18,668 nt of DNA from Eubacteriales Family XIII. Incertae Sedis bacterium (GTDB lineage: Bacteria; Bacillota; Clostridia; Peptostreptococcales; Anaerovoracaceae): the NCBI GenBank assembly GCA_031276775.1, contig JAISML010000187.1:1-18668 (forward strand), written 5' to 3'. The notes under the pieces were generated by a model. That model had not been told where the DNA came from. It ran no database searches and saw only the letters and a program-made list of their open reading frames with translations. Below, piece by piece: positions 1 to 6,778 of this stretch (within the stretch, counting starts at the first letter, position 1; the number at the start of each line of letters is the position of its first letter). A program made the position numbers and the translations under genes.

Positions 1-299
1 TGGCGGCCAGCATGGGCTCTTTTCTGTTGGCGGCGGGCGCCAAAGACAAGCGTTTTGCGTTGCCCAATGCGGAAATCATGATTCATCAACCTTTGGGCGG
101 CATTCAGGGGCAGGCGGAGGATATCAAAATCCACGCGGAGCACATCGTCAAAACGAGGGAAAAACTGAACAGGATCTTGGCTGAACGCACCGGCAGGCCG
201 CCGGAACGCATTGCCGTCGATACCGACAGGGACAATTTCATGTCCGCCGATCAGGCGATGGATTACGGCTTGATCGACAAAGTGATCGTGACCAGATAA
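1..299 (+). CDS. clpP: ATP-dependent Clp protease proteolytic subunit, 3' part (5' end outside window)
   Basis: This is the serine peptidase of the two-component Clp protease, whose tetradecameric barrel degrades proteins unfolded by ClpX or ClpA/C in the cytoplasm. The reading frame is open from base 3, reading Ala-Ala-Ser-Met-Gly, so the gene begins upstream of the window and the ATG at 12 is internal. All three catalytic residues are visible: the nucleophile Ser (codon 9-11, AASMG context), the His in IMIHQPLGG (codon 84-86) and the Asp in AVDTDRDNF (codon 219-221). The C-terminal YGLIDKVI is typical of the family. The stop TAA is at 297-299. clpX follows after 97 bp, the usual partner arrangement. 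Family assignment is certain; the N-terminal part and promoter cannot be judged. Confidence 0.97.
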   Translation, partial: AASMGSFLLAAGAKDKRFALPNAEIMIHQPLGGIQGQAEDIKIHAEHIVKTREKLNRILAERTGRPPERIAVDTDRDNFMSADQAMDYGLIDKVIVTR

Positions 300-396
300 A
301 GGAACGGGGATCGACCCGACGTTCAATTTCGGACAGGCGTTGAGATGGAGGGGGAACCGCAGGGAAAGCCGAAATCGGACAGAAAGGAAATGGAAG

Positions 397-1683
397 ATGA
401 GTAATTACGACGACAGCAAACAATTGAAATGCTCCTTTTGCGGGAAGCCGCAGGATCAGGTGAAACGGCTGATCGCGGGTCCCAACGTCTATATATGCGA
501 CGAATGTGTGGAGCTTTGCCAGGATATTATCCGGGAGGAATTCGAGAATGCCTACGAAGGGTATCGCGCGGAACGGGGGGACGGACTTTATGTGCCCAAA
601 CCCAAGGAAATATTTGAATCCCTGTCCGAGTACGTCATAGATCAGGATGAAGCGAAGAAGATATTGGCCGTGGCGGTCTACAACCACTACAAGCGCGTGA
701 AATACGCGGGTGTTCACGACGGCGACGGCGTGGAGATACAGAAGAGCAACATCGTCATGATGGGGCCTACGGGTTCGGGCAAAACCTTGCTTGCGCAGAC
801 CTTGGCCAAGATCTTCAACGTACCTTTTGCGATTGCCGACGCGACAGCCCTCACGGAAGCCGGTTATGTGGGAGAGGATGTGGAGAACATCCTGCTCAAA
901 TTGATACAGGCTGCGGACGGGGATATCGCCAAGGCGCAGAAGGGCATCATTTATGTGGACGAAATCGACAAGATTTCCCGAAAGGGCGACAATGTTTCCA
1001 TCACAAGAGACGTCAGCGGGGAGGGTGTGCAACAGGCGCTTCTGAAGATCATCGAAGGCACCGTGGCAAACGTGCCGCCCCAGGGAGGCAGAAAGCATCC
1101 GCATCAGGACTTCATCCCGTTTGATACCACGAACGTGCTGTTCATATGCGGCGGCGCTTTCGACGGACTGGACAAGATCATCCTGCGCAGATTGGGGGAG
1201 AAGACCATAGGATTCAATTCCGAGATCAAGGAAACGGAAAAAGCCACCTCTGAAATACTGAAAAGTGTGCAATCGGAAGACCTGCTGAAATACGGTCTGA
1301 TTCCTGAATTTATCGGTCGTCTGCCGGTCATGTGCACCCTGCATGAATTGGACGGGGACGCCTTGGTCCGCATCATCACCGAGCCAAAAAACTCCTTGCT
1401 CAAGCAGTACAAGAAGTTGTTCATTCTGGATAATGTGGAATTGGAATTGGAGGCCAGCGCGATCAAAAAATTGGCGGAGAAAGCCATTGAACGGAAGACG
1501 GGCGCAAGAGGGCTCAGGAGCATTTTCGAACATGTCATGACCGATATCATGTATGAAATTCCTTCGCGGACCGACATCAGGAAAGTTGTGGTCACGGAGT
1601 CCGCCATCGACAAGGATACGGGACCCACGTTGGTTTTAACCGAGAAGAAAGGCAAGAAGGACGCCAAGCAGATCGTGTCCTGA
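397..1683 (+). CDS. clpX: ATP-dependent Clp protease ATP-binding subunit ClpX
   Basis: ClpX is the AAA+ unfoldase that recognises tagged substrates and feeds them to ClpP. The 428-residue protein has the expected length. An N-terminal C4 zinc-binding domain has Cys12, Cys15, Cys34 and Cys37. The Walker A motif GPTGSGKT is at 123-130, the pore-loop GYVG at 156-159, Walker B IIYVDEID at 184-191 and the RKH loop at 232-234. The ClpP-docking IGF loop is at 271-273, matching the ClpP encoded just upstream. A sensor-2 region with GARGLRSIFE lies near the C-terminus. I chose the ATG at 397 because MSNYDDSKQLKCSFCGK is the conserved ClpX start and AAGGAA (384-389) sits 7 nt upstream. A TTG at 340 in the same frame would add 19 basic residues without family support. 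Confidence 0.97.
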   Translation: MSNYDDSKQLKCSFCGKPQDQVKRLIAGPNVYICDECVELCQDIIREEFENAYEGYRAERGDGLYVPKPKEIFESLSEYVIDQDEAKKILAVAVYNHYKRVKYAGVHDGDGVEIQKSNIVMMGPTGSGKTLLAQTLAKIFNVPFAIADATALTEAGYVGEDVENILLKLIQAADGDIAKAQKGIIYVDEIDKISRKGDNVSITRDVSGEGVQQALLKIIEGTVANVPPQGGRKHPHQDFIPFDTTNVLFICGGAFDGLDKIILRRLGEKTIGFNSEIKETEKATSEILKSVQSEDLLKYGLIPEFIGRLPVMCTLHELDGDALVRIITEPKNSLLKQYKKLFILDNVELELEASAIKKLAEKAIERKTGARGLRSIFEHVMTDIMYEIPSRTDIRKVVVTESAIDKDTGPTLVLTEKKGKKDAKQIVS

Positions 1684-1805
1684 AATCACGCTCGACGGGC
1701 GTGTTTGCGTATCGGCGGGCGCGACCGGTTCCGGGATGGCATTTGCCGAAAGATCGTGCTGAAAACATATGGAGAGGCGCGTTGTGCGAAAAGGGGTAAG
1801 GATCA

Positions 1806-4418
1806 TTGGTTGACGAAAAAGACGGTGTGACCGGGGAAGAAACGCGCGAAGACGAAGAAAGTGTGATGGACGGGCAAGAGGATGCCGGGGAACGCAATGG
1901 CGCCGACGCCGATCCGGAAGACGGGGCGGCGCTTGCCGCCCGGGGCGACGGCGCGCGCGTCATGCCCATGATTCCTCTGCGGGGGCTTTCCATTTTCCCC
2001 TACATGGTATTGCACTTTGACATCGGCAGGGAGAAGTCCATCAGCGCCTTGGAAAAGGCCATGGTGCGCGATCAGATCGTATTCCTCGCCGCACAGGAGG
2101 ACGCGGAAACGGATCTGCCCACCTTGGACGATTTTTTCCGTGTGGGCACGATCGCGAAGATCAAACAGATGCTGAAATTGCCGGGCGATTCCATTCGGGT
2201 TTTGGTCGAGGGGATCAGCCGGGGCGTCATCGAGGACATGGTGCATGAGATACCGTATTTCAAGGCGCGCGTCCGAGAAGTCAGGGAAGTCGAATACGGC
2301 GAGATACCCAGCGTGATCGAGGCGCTGATGCGAACGGTATTGGACAATTTCGAGACGTATCTCAGCATCAGTCAGAAATTGCCGCAGGACATCTTTGTGT
2401 CCGTATCGACGGTGGAACAGCCCGGCAGACTCGCCGACGTCATCACGTCCCATCTCGATATCCGCACCGAGTCCAAACAGGAGATATTGGAAGCTTTCGA
2501 TCCGGAGGAACGCCTGAGCCTGCTGAACGATATTCTGAGCAAGGAGATCGAGATACTCAAGATAGAACAGGACATCAACAAGAAAGTACGCAGCAAGATC
2601 AACAAATCACAGAGGGAATATTATCTGCGGGAGCAGATCAGGGCCATTCAGGAGGAGTTGGGCGATGAAGAACTCATCGAGGACGAGATAAGGGATTGGC
2701 TGAAGGAACTCGGGGAGTTGCAGTTGCCCGAAAAGATTCATGCCAAGATCGAAAAGGAGATCAAACGGCTCTCCAAAATACAGTCGGCTTCCGCCGAGGG
2801 AGGCGTGATACGCACCTACATCGAATGGGTCTTTCAATTGCCGTGGAACAAATATTCGAAAAGCGAGGTCGATCTGAAATCCGCGGAACGCGTGCTGGAT
2901 GAGGATCATTACGGGCTCAAGAAAGTAAAAGAGCGGATCATTGAATACTTGGCCGTCATGGAACTGGTCGAAGTGATGAAAGCGCCCATTATCTGTCTTG
3001 TGGGGCCGCCGGGCGTGGGTAAAACCTCCGTGGCAAAATCCATCGCGCGCGCGGTCGGCCGGGAATTTGTCAGGATGTCCTTGGGCGGCGTTCGGGACGA
3101 GGCGGAGATCAGGGGACACAGACGGACATACATCGGTGCGATCCCGGGGCGTGTGATCAACGGGATCAAAGAAGCGGGAGCCATGAATCCCGTTTTTCTG
3201 TTCGATGAGATAGACAAAGTGGGCAACGATTTTCGGGGCGATCCCGCGTCGGCTTTGCTGGAAGTGCTGGATCCCGAACAGAACAAAGAGTTTACGGATC
3301 ACTATTTGGAATTCCCTTTCGATCTTTCCAAGGTGTTGTTTATAACGACCGCCAATACAACGGATACCATACCGGGGCCGTTGCTTGATCGCATGGAAGT
3401 GATAGAGGTTCCCGGCTACACGGAGGAGGAAAAAGTCAGGATATCGGAGCAGTACCTCATTCCAAAACAGTTGCGGGAGCACGGCCTGAGCGCCGAAAAC
3501 GTTCATATCCCGGAGCGAACCATCCACGACATCATCAACTATTATACGCGGGAATCAGGTGTGCGAAACTTGGAGCGTGAGATCGCCGGAATCTGCCGAA
3601 AATCCGCCCGCAAGGTCGTGGAGAAGAAAGCGCAAAGGATCGTCGTCACCGGCAGAAATTTGAACGCGTATCTTGGGAAGAAGATGTTTCGGTACGATGT
3701 GATAGAAGACGAAAAGATGATCGGCGTGACCACCGGCTTGGCGTGGACCGTCGTCGGCGGCACGACGCTGTCCATCGAAACGACGATGATCCCGGGTACC
3801 GGGCAACTGGTGTTGACGGGACAATTGGGTGATGTGATGAAAGAGTCGGCAAAGGCCGGCGTCAGCTACATCCGATCCATCGCGGACGAGTTGGGCATCA
3901 AAAAAAACTTTTACCGGGAGGACGACATTCACATCCATATCCCCGAGGGCGCCACGCCCAAGGACGGACCGTCGGCCGGCGTAACCATGTGCGCGGCCAT
4001 GATTTCCACCCTCACAGGCATACCTGCGCGGCAGGACGTCGCCATGACGGGGGAGATCACCTTGCGCGGTAACGTCCTGCCCGTCGGCGGGATTCGCGAA
4101 AAGATTCTGGCGGCGCACAGGGCGGGCATCCGAAAGGTATTGTTGCCTTCGGAGAATGAACGGGACATCGACGAGATACCGGCCAATGTCCGCAAGAAGA
4201 TGGATTTCGTTCTCATCAGGCACGCGCGTGAGGCTTTGCCCCATATATTGACGAAACCGCTTCCGGCGAAGAAGAAGACGGCGGCGCGGACCGGTCCGGA
4301 CACGAAACAGGAGATGAAACCGGGCACGGGCGGCCGAAAATCGACGGGTGCGGCGGGCGGCCGAAAGACGACCAAAAAACTTTCGCCGTCCGCAATGCCG
4401 GATACGGAACGGGGATAG
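1806..4418 (+). CDS. lon: ATP-dependent protease La (Lon), with terminal extensions
   Basis: Lon is the homo-oligomeric AAA+ serine-lysine protease that removes misfolded and regulatory proteins in the cytoplasm. With the TTG start the protein has 870 residues. The substrate-binding N-domain begins near MIPLRGLSIFPYM (about residue 57). Walker A GPPGVGKT is at 400-407, followed by Walker B VFLFDEIDK. The catalytic Ser is 723 (PKDGPSAGV) and the Lys is 766 (GGIREKILAAHRAG), the E. coli positions plus 44. Two parts exceed the usual core: an acidic N-terminal arm of about 50 residues and a basic tail of about 42 residues with two GGRK-T units. The start is TTG at 1806 behind AAGGGGTAAGG; the in-frame ATG at 1866 is an alternative that would shorten the acidic arm by 20 residues. 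It follows clpX by 122 bp and precedes engB by 20 bp, the classic Bacillota order. Confidence 0.96.
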   Translation: MVDEKDGVTGEETREDEESVMDGQEDAGERNGADADPEDGAALAARGDGARVMPMIPLRGLSIFPYMVLHFDIGREKSISALEKAMVRDQIVFLAAQEDAETDLPTLDDFFRVGTIAKIKQMLKLPGDSIRVLVEGISRGVIEDMVHEIPYFKARVREVREVEYGEIPSVIEALMRTVLDNFETYLSISQKLPQDIFVSVSTVEQPGRLADVITSHLDIRTESKQEILEAFDPEERLSLLNDILSKEIEILKIEQDINKKVRSKINKSQREYYLREQIRAIQEELGDEELIEDEIRDWLKELGELQLPEKIHAKIEKEIKRLSKIQSASAEGGVIRTYIEWVFQLPWNKYSKSEVDLKSAERVLDEDHYGLKKVKERIIEYLAVMELVEVMKAPIICLVGPPGVGKTSVAKSIARAVGREFVRMSLGGVRDEAEIRGHRRTYIGAIPGRVINGIKEAGAMNPVFLFDEIDKVGNDFRGDPASALLEVLDPEQNKEFTDHYLEFPFDLSKVLFITTANTTDTIPGPLLDRMEVIEVPGYTEEEKVRISEQYLIPKQLREHGLSAENVHIPERTIHDIINYYTRESGVRNLEREIAGICRKSARKVVEKKAQRIVVTGRNLNAYLGKKMFRYDVIEDEKMIGVTTGLAWTVVGGTTLSIETTMIPGTGQLVLTGQLGDVMKESAKAGVSYIRSIADELGIKKNFYREDDIHIHIPEGATPKDGPSAGVTMCAAMISTLTGIPARQDVAMTGEITLRGNVLPVGGIREKILAAHRAGIRKVLLPSENERDIDEIPANVRKKMDFVLIRHAREALPHILTKPLPAKKKTAARTGPDTKQEMKPGTGGRKSTGAAGGRKTTKKLSPSAMPDTERG
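4328..4366 (+). repeat. 12-bp direct repeat in the lon 3' tail
   Basis: GGGCGGCCGAAA occurs at 4328-4339 and again at 4355-4366, 27 bp apart and in frame. It encodes the duplicated GGRK(S/T)T units of the basic Lon tail. The in-frame spacing suggests a short tandem expansion within the coding sequence. Confidence 0.75.
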
Positions 4419-4438
4419 CGATCCTTGCGGGTGATCGG

Positions 4439-5023
4439 ATGGAAATCAAAAAAACCGAATTGTTGACTGTCGCGGTGATGAAAGCGCAATATCCCGAGGA
4501 AGGACCGCCCGAAATCGCTTTTGCGGGCCGTTCCAACGTAGGGAAAAGTTCGTTGCTCAATCTCTTGGCCGGAAAGCGGCATTTGGCCAAGGTCAGCGGC
4601 AGTCCTGGCAAAACAAGAACCATCAATTTTTATGCGATCAACGGCGACGCTTTCCGCATCGTCGATTTGCCGGGATACGGATATGCAAAGGTGGCGAGAT
4701 CCGTGTCGGCGCAGTGGGGCGACATGATAGAAGCGTATCTGAAGAATCGAACGGTTTTGAAAAAAGTCGCGCTTTTGGCGGACATTCGGCATGAACCGTC
4801 GACGCAGGACAGGCAGATGTATGACTGGTTGAAATACTACGGGCTCGACGGACTTGTCGTCGCCACGAAAGCGGATAAAATCCCGCGCGGCAGCCGGAAG
4901 AAGAATCTGAAAGTGATACGCGACAAGCTTGCAATGGCGGACGCCGATGTCATCATCCCGGTTTCCGTTCCGCAACGGACGGGCGTCGACGCCTTGCTCG
5001 ACGAGATCGGGAGCGCATTGTGA
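4439..5023 (+). CDS. engB: Ribosome biogenesis GTP-binding protein EngB (YsxC/YihA)
   Basis: EngB is a small TrmE-Era-EngA-like GTPase needed for late assembly of the 50S ribosomal subunit and usually essential. The 194-residue protein has the normal length. The G1 loop GRSNVGKSS is at 30-38, switch regions include SGSPGKTRTINFY, the G3 motif DLPGYGYAK is at 76-84 and the G4 motif TKAD is at 143-146. The final VPVSVPQRTGVDALLDEI region corresponds to G5. The ATG at 4439 gives the canonical N-terminus, but no strong ribosome binding site precedes it, so it may rely on coupling to lon, which ends 20 bp upstream. Its stop overlaps the start of the next gene (GTGA). lon followed by ysxC is a conserved Bacillota arrangement. 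Confidence 0.95.
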   Translation: MEIKKTELLTVAVMKAQYPEEGPPEIAFAGRSNVGKSSLLNLLAGKRHLAKVSGSPGKTRTINFYAINGDAFRIVDLPGYGYAKVARSVSAQWGDMIEAYLKNRTVLKKVALLADIRHEPSTQDRQMYDWLKYYGLDGLVVATKADKIPRGSRKKNLKVIRDKLAMADADVIIPVSVPQRTGVDALLDEIGSAL

Positions 5024-5394
5024 ATTTCTTTGCGTGGGCCGTACTGAAAAAACGGATCATCGCCATCAAATCCCTGATGTCGGACAGATCCGTGCCACTC
5101 AGGAAAAAGCTGTTGGTGGTCGGCGGTCTTGTATATCTGTTTCTGCCTTTCGATATCATTCCCGCAGTCCTGTTCCCTGTGGCGTGGATGGACGATTTGG
5201 TACTCTGGCTGTTCATCATTTGGAACCTGAAAGATTATTTGGACAAATACTGGTTGGGGGAAGAGGTCGTGGATATCACGAAAGATTTTGCCGGGAAAGA
5301 AGTGGTGGACGATGTCAGTTTCACCGTGGAGGGGGACGGCGCATCGGGCGGGAATCCGCATGGCGAAACGCGTGACAACGACCCGGATGAATGA
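5020..5394 (+). CDS. DUF1232 (YkvA-like) small membrane protein
   Basis: This 124-residue protein carries a DUF1232 core at about residues 25-65. A Leu/Val-rich stretch (KKLLVVGGLVYLFLPFD) leads into the family signature of the D-x-I-P...WMDDL type, here PFDIIPAVLFPVAWMDDL, and then a second hydrophobic stretch (VLWLFIIW). Two short membrane-associated helices are likely. The C-terminal 50 residues are acidic and polar and look disordered. Members of this family have no established biochemical role. The start is GTG at 5020, which overlaps the engB stop as GTGA, so translation is probably coupled to engB. The family call is firm; the function is unknown. Confidence 0.85.
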   Translation: MNFFAWAVLKKRIIAIKSLMSDRSVPLRKKLLVVGGLVYLFLPFDIIPAVLFPVAWMDDLVLWLFIIWNLKDYLDKYWLGEEVVDITKDFAGKEVVDDVSFTVEGDGASGGNPHGETRDNDPDE

Positions 5395-5496
5395 AAGGGT
5401 GTGTGCATGCCGACAATACGGCGGGATCCCGGCGTGCGGATCGCGTACCGGGCGCGCAACGGACGGCAGGGAACGCAACGAAAGGAACGACGGAGC

Positions 5497-6033
5497 ATGA
5501 GCAAAGCGTATGTGCCGGGTGATGTGATCATCCCGCGCGAGGACATTGAAAAGAGGGCGTGCGAGATCGGGCGTCGCATATCCGAGGATCTTGCCGGGGA
5601 GGAAGTGACGCTGATCGGCATTTTGCGCGGCGCCGTCATGTGGATGAGCGAGATACTCAAGTCCGTCGATCTTGTCACGCGCATAGATTTCATGGCCGTC
5701 AGCAGCTACGGATCCGCCACCGAAAGCAGCGGGGTGGTGAAGATCAACAAAGATTTGGAAGACAGCATTGTCGGGGAGAATATCGTCGTTGTGGAGGATA
5801 TCGTGGATTCCGGCATCACGCTGAATTATTTGAAAGAGTATCTTTTGGGCATGGAACCGAAGTCGTTCCGCATCTGTACGCTCTTGGACAAACCCGCAGG
5901 CAGGAAGAAGCCCATAGATTTGGATTATGTCGGTTTTGAGGTGGGCAATGTGTTCATCGTCGGATACGGTCTTGACTTCGATCAGAGGTTCAGAAATCTT
6001 CCGTACATTACATCGGTGACGGAGAAAAGATAG
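5497..6033 (+). CDS. hpt: Hypoxanthine phosphoribosyltransferase
   Basis: This enzyme salvages hypoxanthine (often guanine too) with PRPP to give IMP or GMP in the cytoplasm. The 178-residue length is typical of bacterial Hpt. The LRGA loop is at 43-46, SSYG with the flexible loop is at 69-72, and the PRPP-binding signature VVEDIVDSGIT is at 98-108. The closing GYGLDFDQRFRNLPYI motif is characteristic of Hpt rather than Apt or Xpt. I chose the ATG at 5497 behind AAGGAA (5482-5487). Reading from an upstream in-frame codon at 5401 would add 32 Arg-rich residues with no family counterpart. In many Bacillota hpt lies beside tilS and ftsH; here it follows a DUF1232 gene after 102 bp. Confidence 0.96.
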   Translation: MSKAYVPGDVIIPREDIEKRACEIGRRISEDLAGEEVTLIGILRGAVMWMSEILKSVDLVTRIDFMAVSSYGSATESSGVVKINKDLEDSIVGENIVVVEDIVDSGITLNYLKEYLLGMEPKSFRICTLLDKPAGRKKPIDLDYVGFEVGNVFIVGYGLDFDQRFRNLPYITSVTEKR

Positions 6034-6080
6034 GGAACCTCTGAAAACTTGCGTGCGCGCAGATGTTTTCAGCTGTTTCC
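6034..6080 (+). promoter_or_regulatory. Long hairpin between hpt and pduL
   Basis: An 8-bp perfect stem CTGAAAAC (6041-6048) pairs with GTTTTCAG (6065-6072). Inside it a TGCG/CGCA stem (6050-6053 with 6058-6061) closes a TGCG loop. Outside it, across a CT/CT internal loop, GGAAC (6034-6038) pairs with GTTTCC (6075-6080) with one bulged T. It begins directly after the hpt stop and ends 12 nt before the pduL Shine-Dalgarno region. There is no continuous U tract, so it is not a textbook terminator. It could be an attenuator, an RNA-stability element or a weak terminator. Confidence 0.55.
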
Positions 6081-6112
6081 GCGGTTGTTTCCAAGGAGAA
6101 AGGGATGTAAAA

Positions 6113-6691
6113 ATGGGTTACAAAGTCGAAATCGGTATTTCCAACAAGCATGTGCATTTGAGCGGGGCGGACATCGAAACTTTGTTCGGCAAAGGACACA
6201 AACTTACGCCCGTGAAAGATTTGAAACAGCCGGGGCAGTTCGCTTCGGATGAAAAAGTCGACGTCACGGGTCCCAAAGGTACGATTCGCGGCGTGCGCGT
6301 ACTCGGACCCGCGCGGAAAGAGACCCAGGTGGAGCTTGCGATGACGGATGCGCGGGGCATCGGTCTTGCGCCGCCCATTCGCGAGTCGGGGCAATTGGAC
6401 GGCAGCCCGGGCGTGACGCTTACGGGATCCGCCGGTACGGTGGAGCTGGACAAAGGCGCCATCATCGCGCTGAGACACATCCACCTTTCCGAAGCGCAGG
6501 CCGTCGAGGCGGGCGTAAAGGACAAGGATGTTGTGGACGTCAATACGTTCGGAACCCGCCCCGTTGTTTTCAAGGATGTCCTCGTAAGAGCCGGCGCCAT
6601 GTACGAAAGGGAGTTCCATGTGGACACCGATGAAGGCAATGCGGCCGGCATCGACAACGGGGAGTTTGTCGAGATCGTTGTGAAAGATTGA
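6113..6691 (+). CDS. pduL: Phosphate propanoyl/acetyltransferase of the PduL type
   Basis: PduL-type enzymes convert acyl-CoA and phosphate to acyl-phosphate and CoA, allowing acetate or propionate kinase to make ATP; they are unrelated to Pta. The 192-residue protein shows the duplicated zinc-binding signatures NKHVHLS (His13, His15) and LRHIHLS (His122, His124), plus APPIRESG with a conserved Arg. I chose the ATG at 6113 because the fold begins immediately (MGYKVEIGISNKHVHLS). AAGGAG lies at 6093-6098 and AAAGGG at 6099-6104. The longer frame from 6053 runs through the hairpin and is not convincing. The N-terminus has no room for the amphipathic encapsulation peptide of microcompartment PduL, and no shell genes are nearby, so a cytosolic role is likely. 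Confidence 0.93.
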   Translation: MGYKVEIGISNKHVHLSGADIETLFGKGHKLTPVKDLKQPGQFASDEKVDVTGPKGTIRGVRVLGPARKETQVELAMTDARGIGLAPPIRESGQLDGSPGVTLTGSAGTVELDKGAIIALRHIHLSEAQAVEAGVKDKDVVDVNTFGTRPVVFKDVLVRAGAMYEREFHVDTDEGNAAGIDNGEFVEIVVKD

Positions 6692-6729
6692 CATATCCTG
6701 CGGATCCGCGCCCGGTCCGCCTGCGATCG

Positions 6730-6750
6730 GGTGCAATTCTGCACCGCAAC
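6730..6750 (+). repeat. Inverted-repeat copy 1: dyad just beyond the 3' end of the sigma-54 activator gene
   Basis: The core is a perfect dyad, GGTGCA (6730-6735), spacer ATTC, TGCACC (6740-6745), followed by GCAAC (6746-6750). The same 21-bp unit recurs in reverse orientation at 8219-8239, with 19 of 21 positions identical; only two spacer bases differ. It lies in the 87-bp gap between the convergent pduL and activator genes. No U tract follows on either strand, so a simple terminator is unlikely. I read it as a protein-binding site, probably for the activator whose gene it flanks. A role as a bidirectional transcript-end hairpin remains possible. Confidence 0.6.
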
Positions 6751-6778
6751 GGGCGATTTGGCACCCGGTTCGATCTTC

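Noticed and set aside
238..1533. Long antisense frame (431 codons) opposite clpX
   Set aside because: It is a shadow of the clpX codon pattern; clpX is unambiguous, and the antisense product resembles nothing I know.
1687..1706. CACGC/GCGTG hairpin followed by TTT after clpX as a terminator
   Set aside because: The stem is only 5 bp and the T run only three bases; lon follows in the same direction.
1769..1813. Short open frame of 14 codons (MERRVVRKGVRIIG) overlapping the lon start, as a leader peptide
   Set aside because: It has no clear ribosome binding site, is very short, and overlap with the lon start can arise by chance.
6053..6112. Upstream in-frame start giving PduL a 20-residue N-terminal peptide for encapsulation
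   Set aside because: The codons run through the hairpin, the peptide is Cys/Arg-rich rather than an amphipathic helix, and better Shine-Dalgarno spacing favours the ATG at 6113.
6757..6775. Second sigma-54 promoter at TTTGGCACCCGGTTCGA
   Set aside because: The -12 element reads GA instead of GC at the required spacing, and it faces the 3' end of the activator gene.
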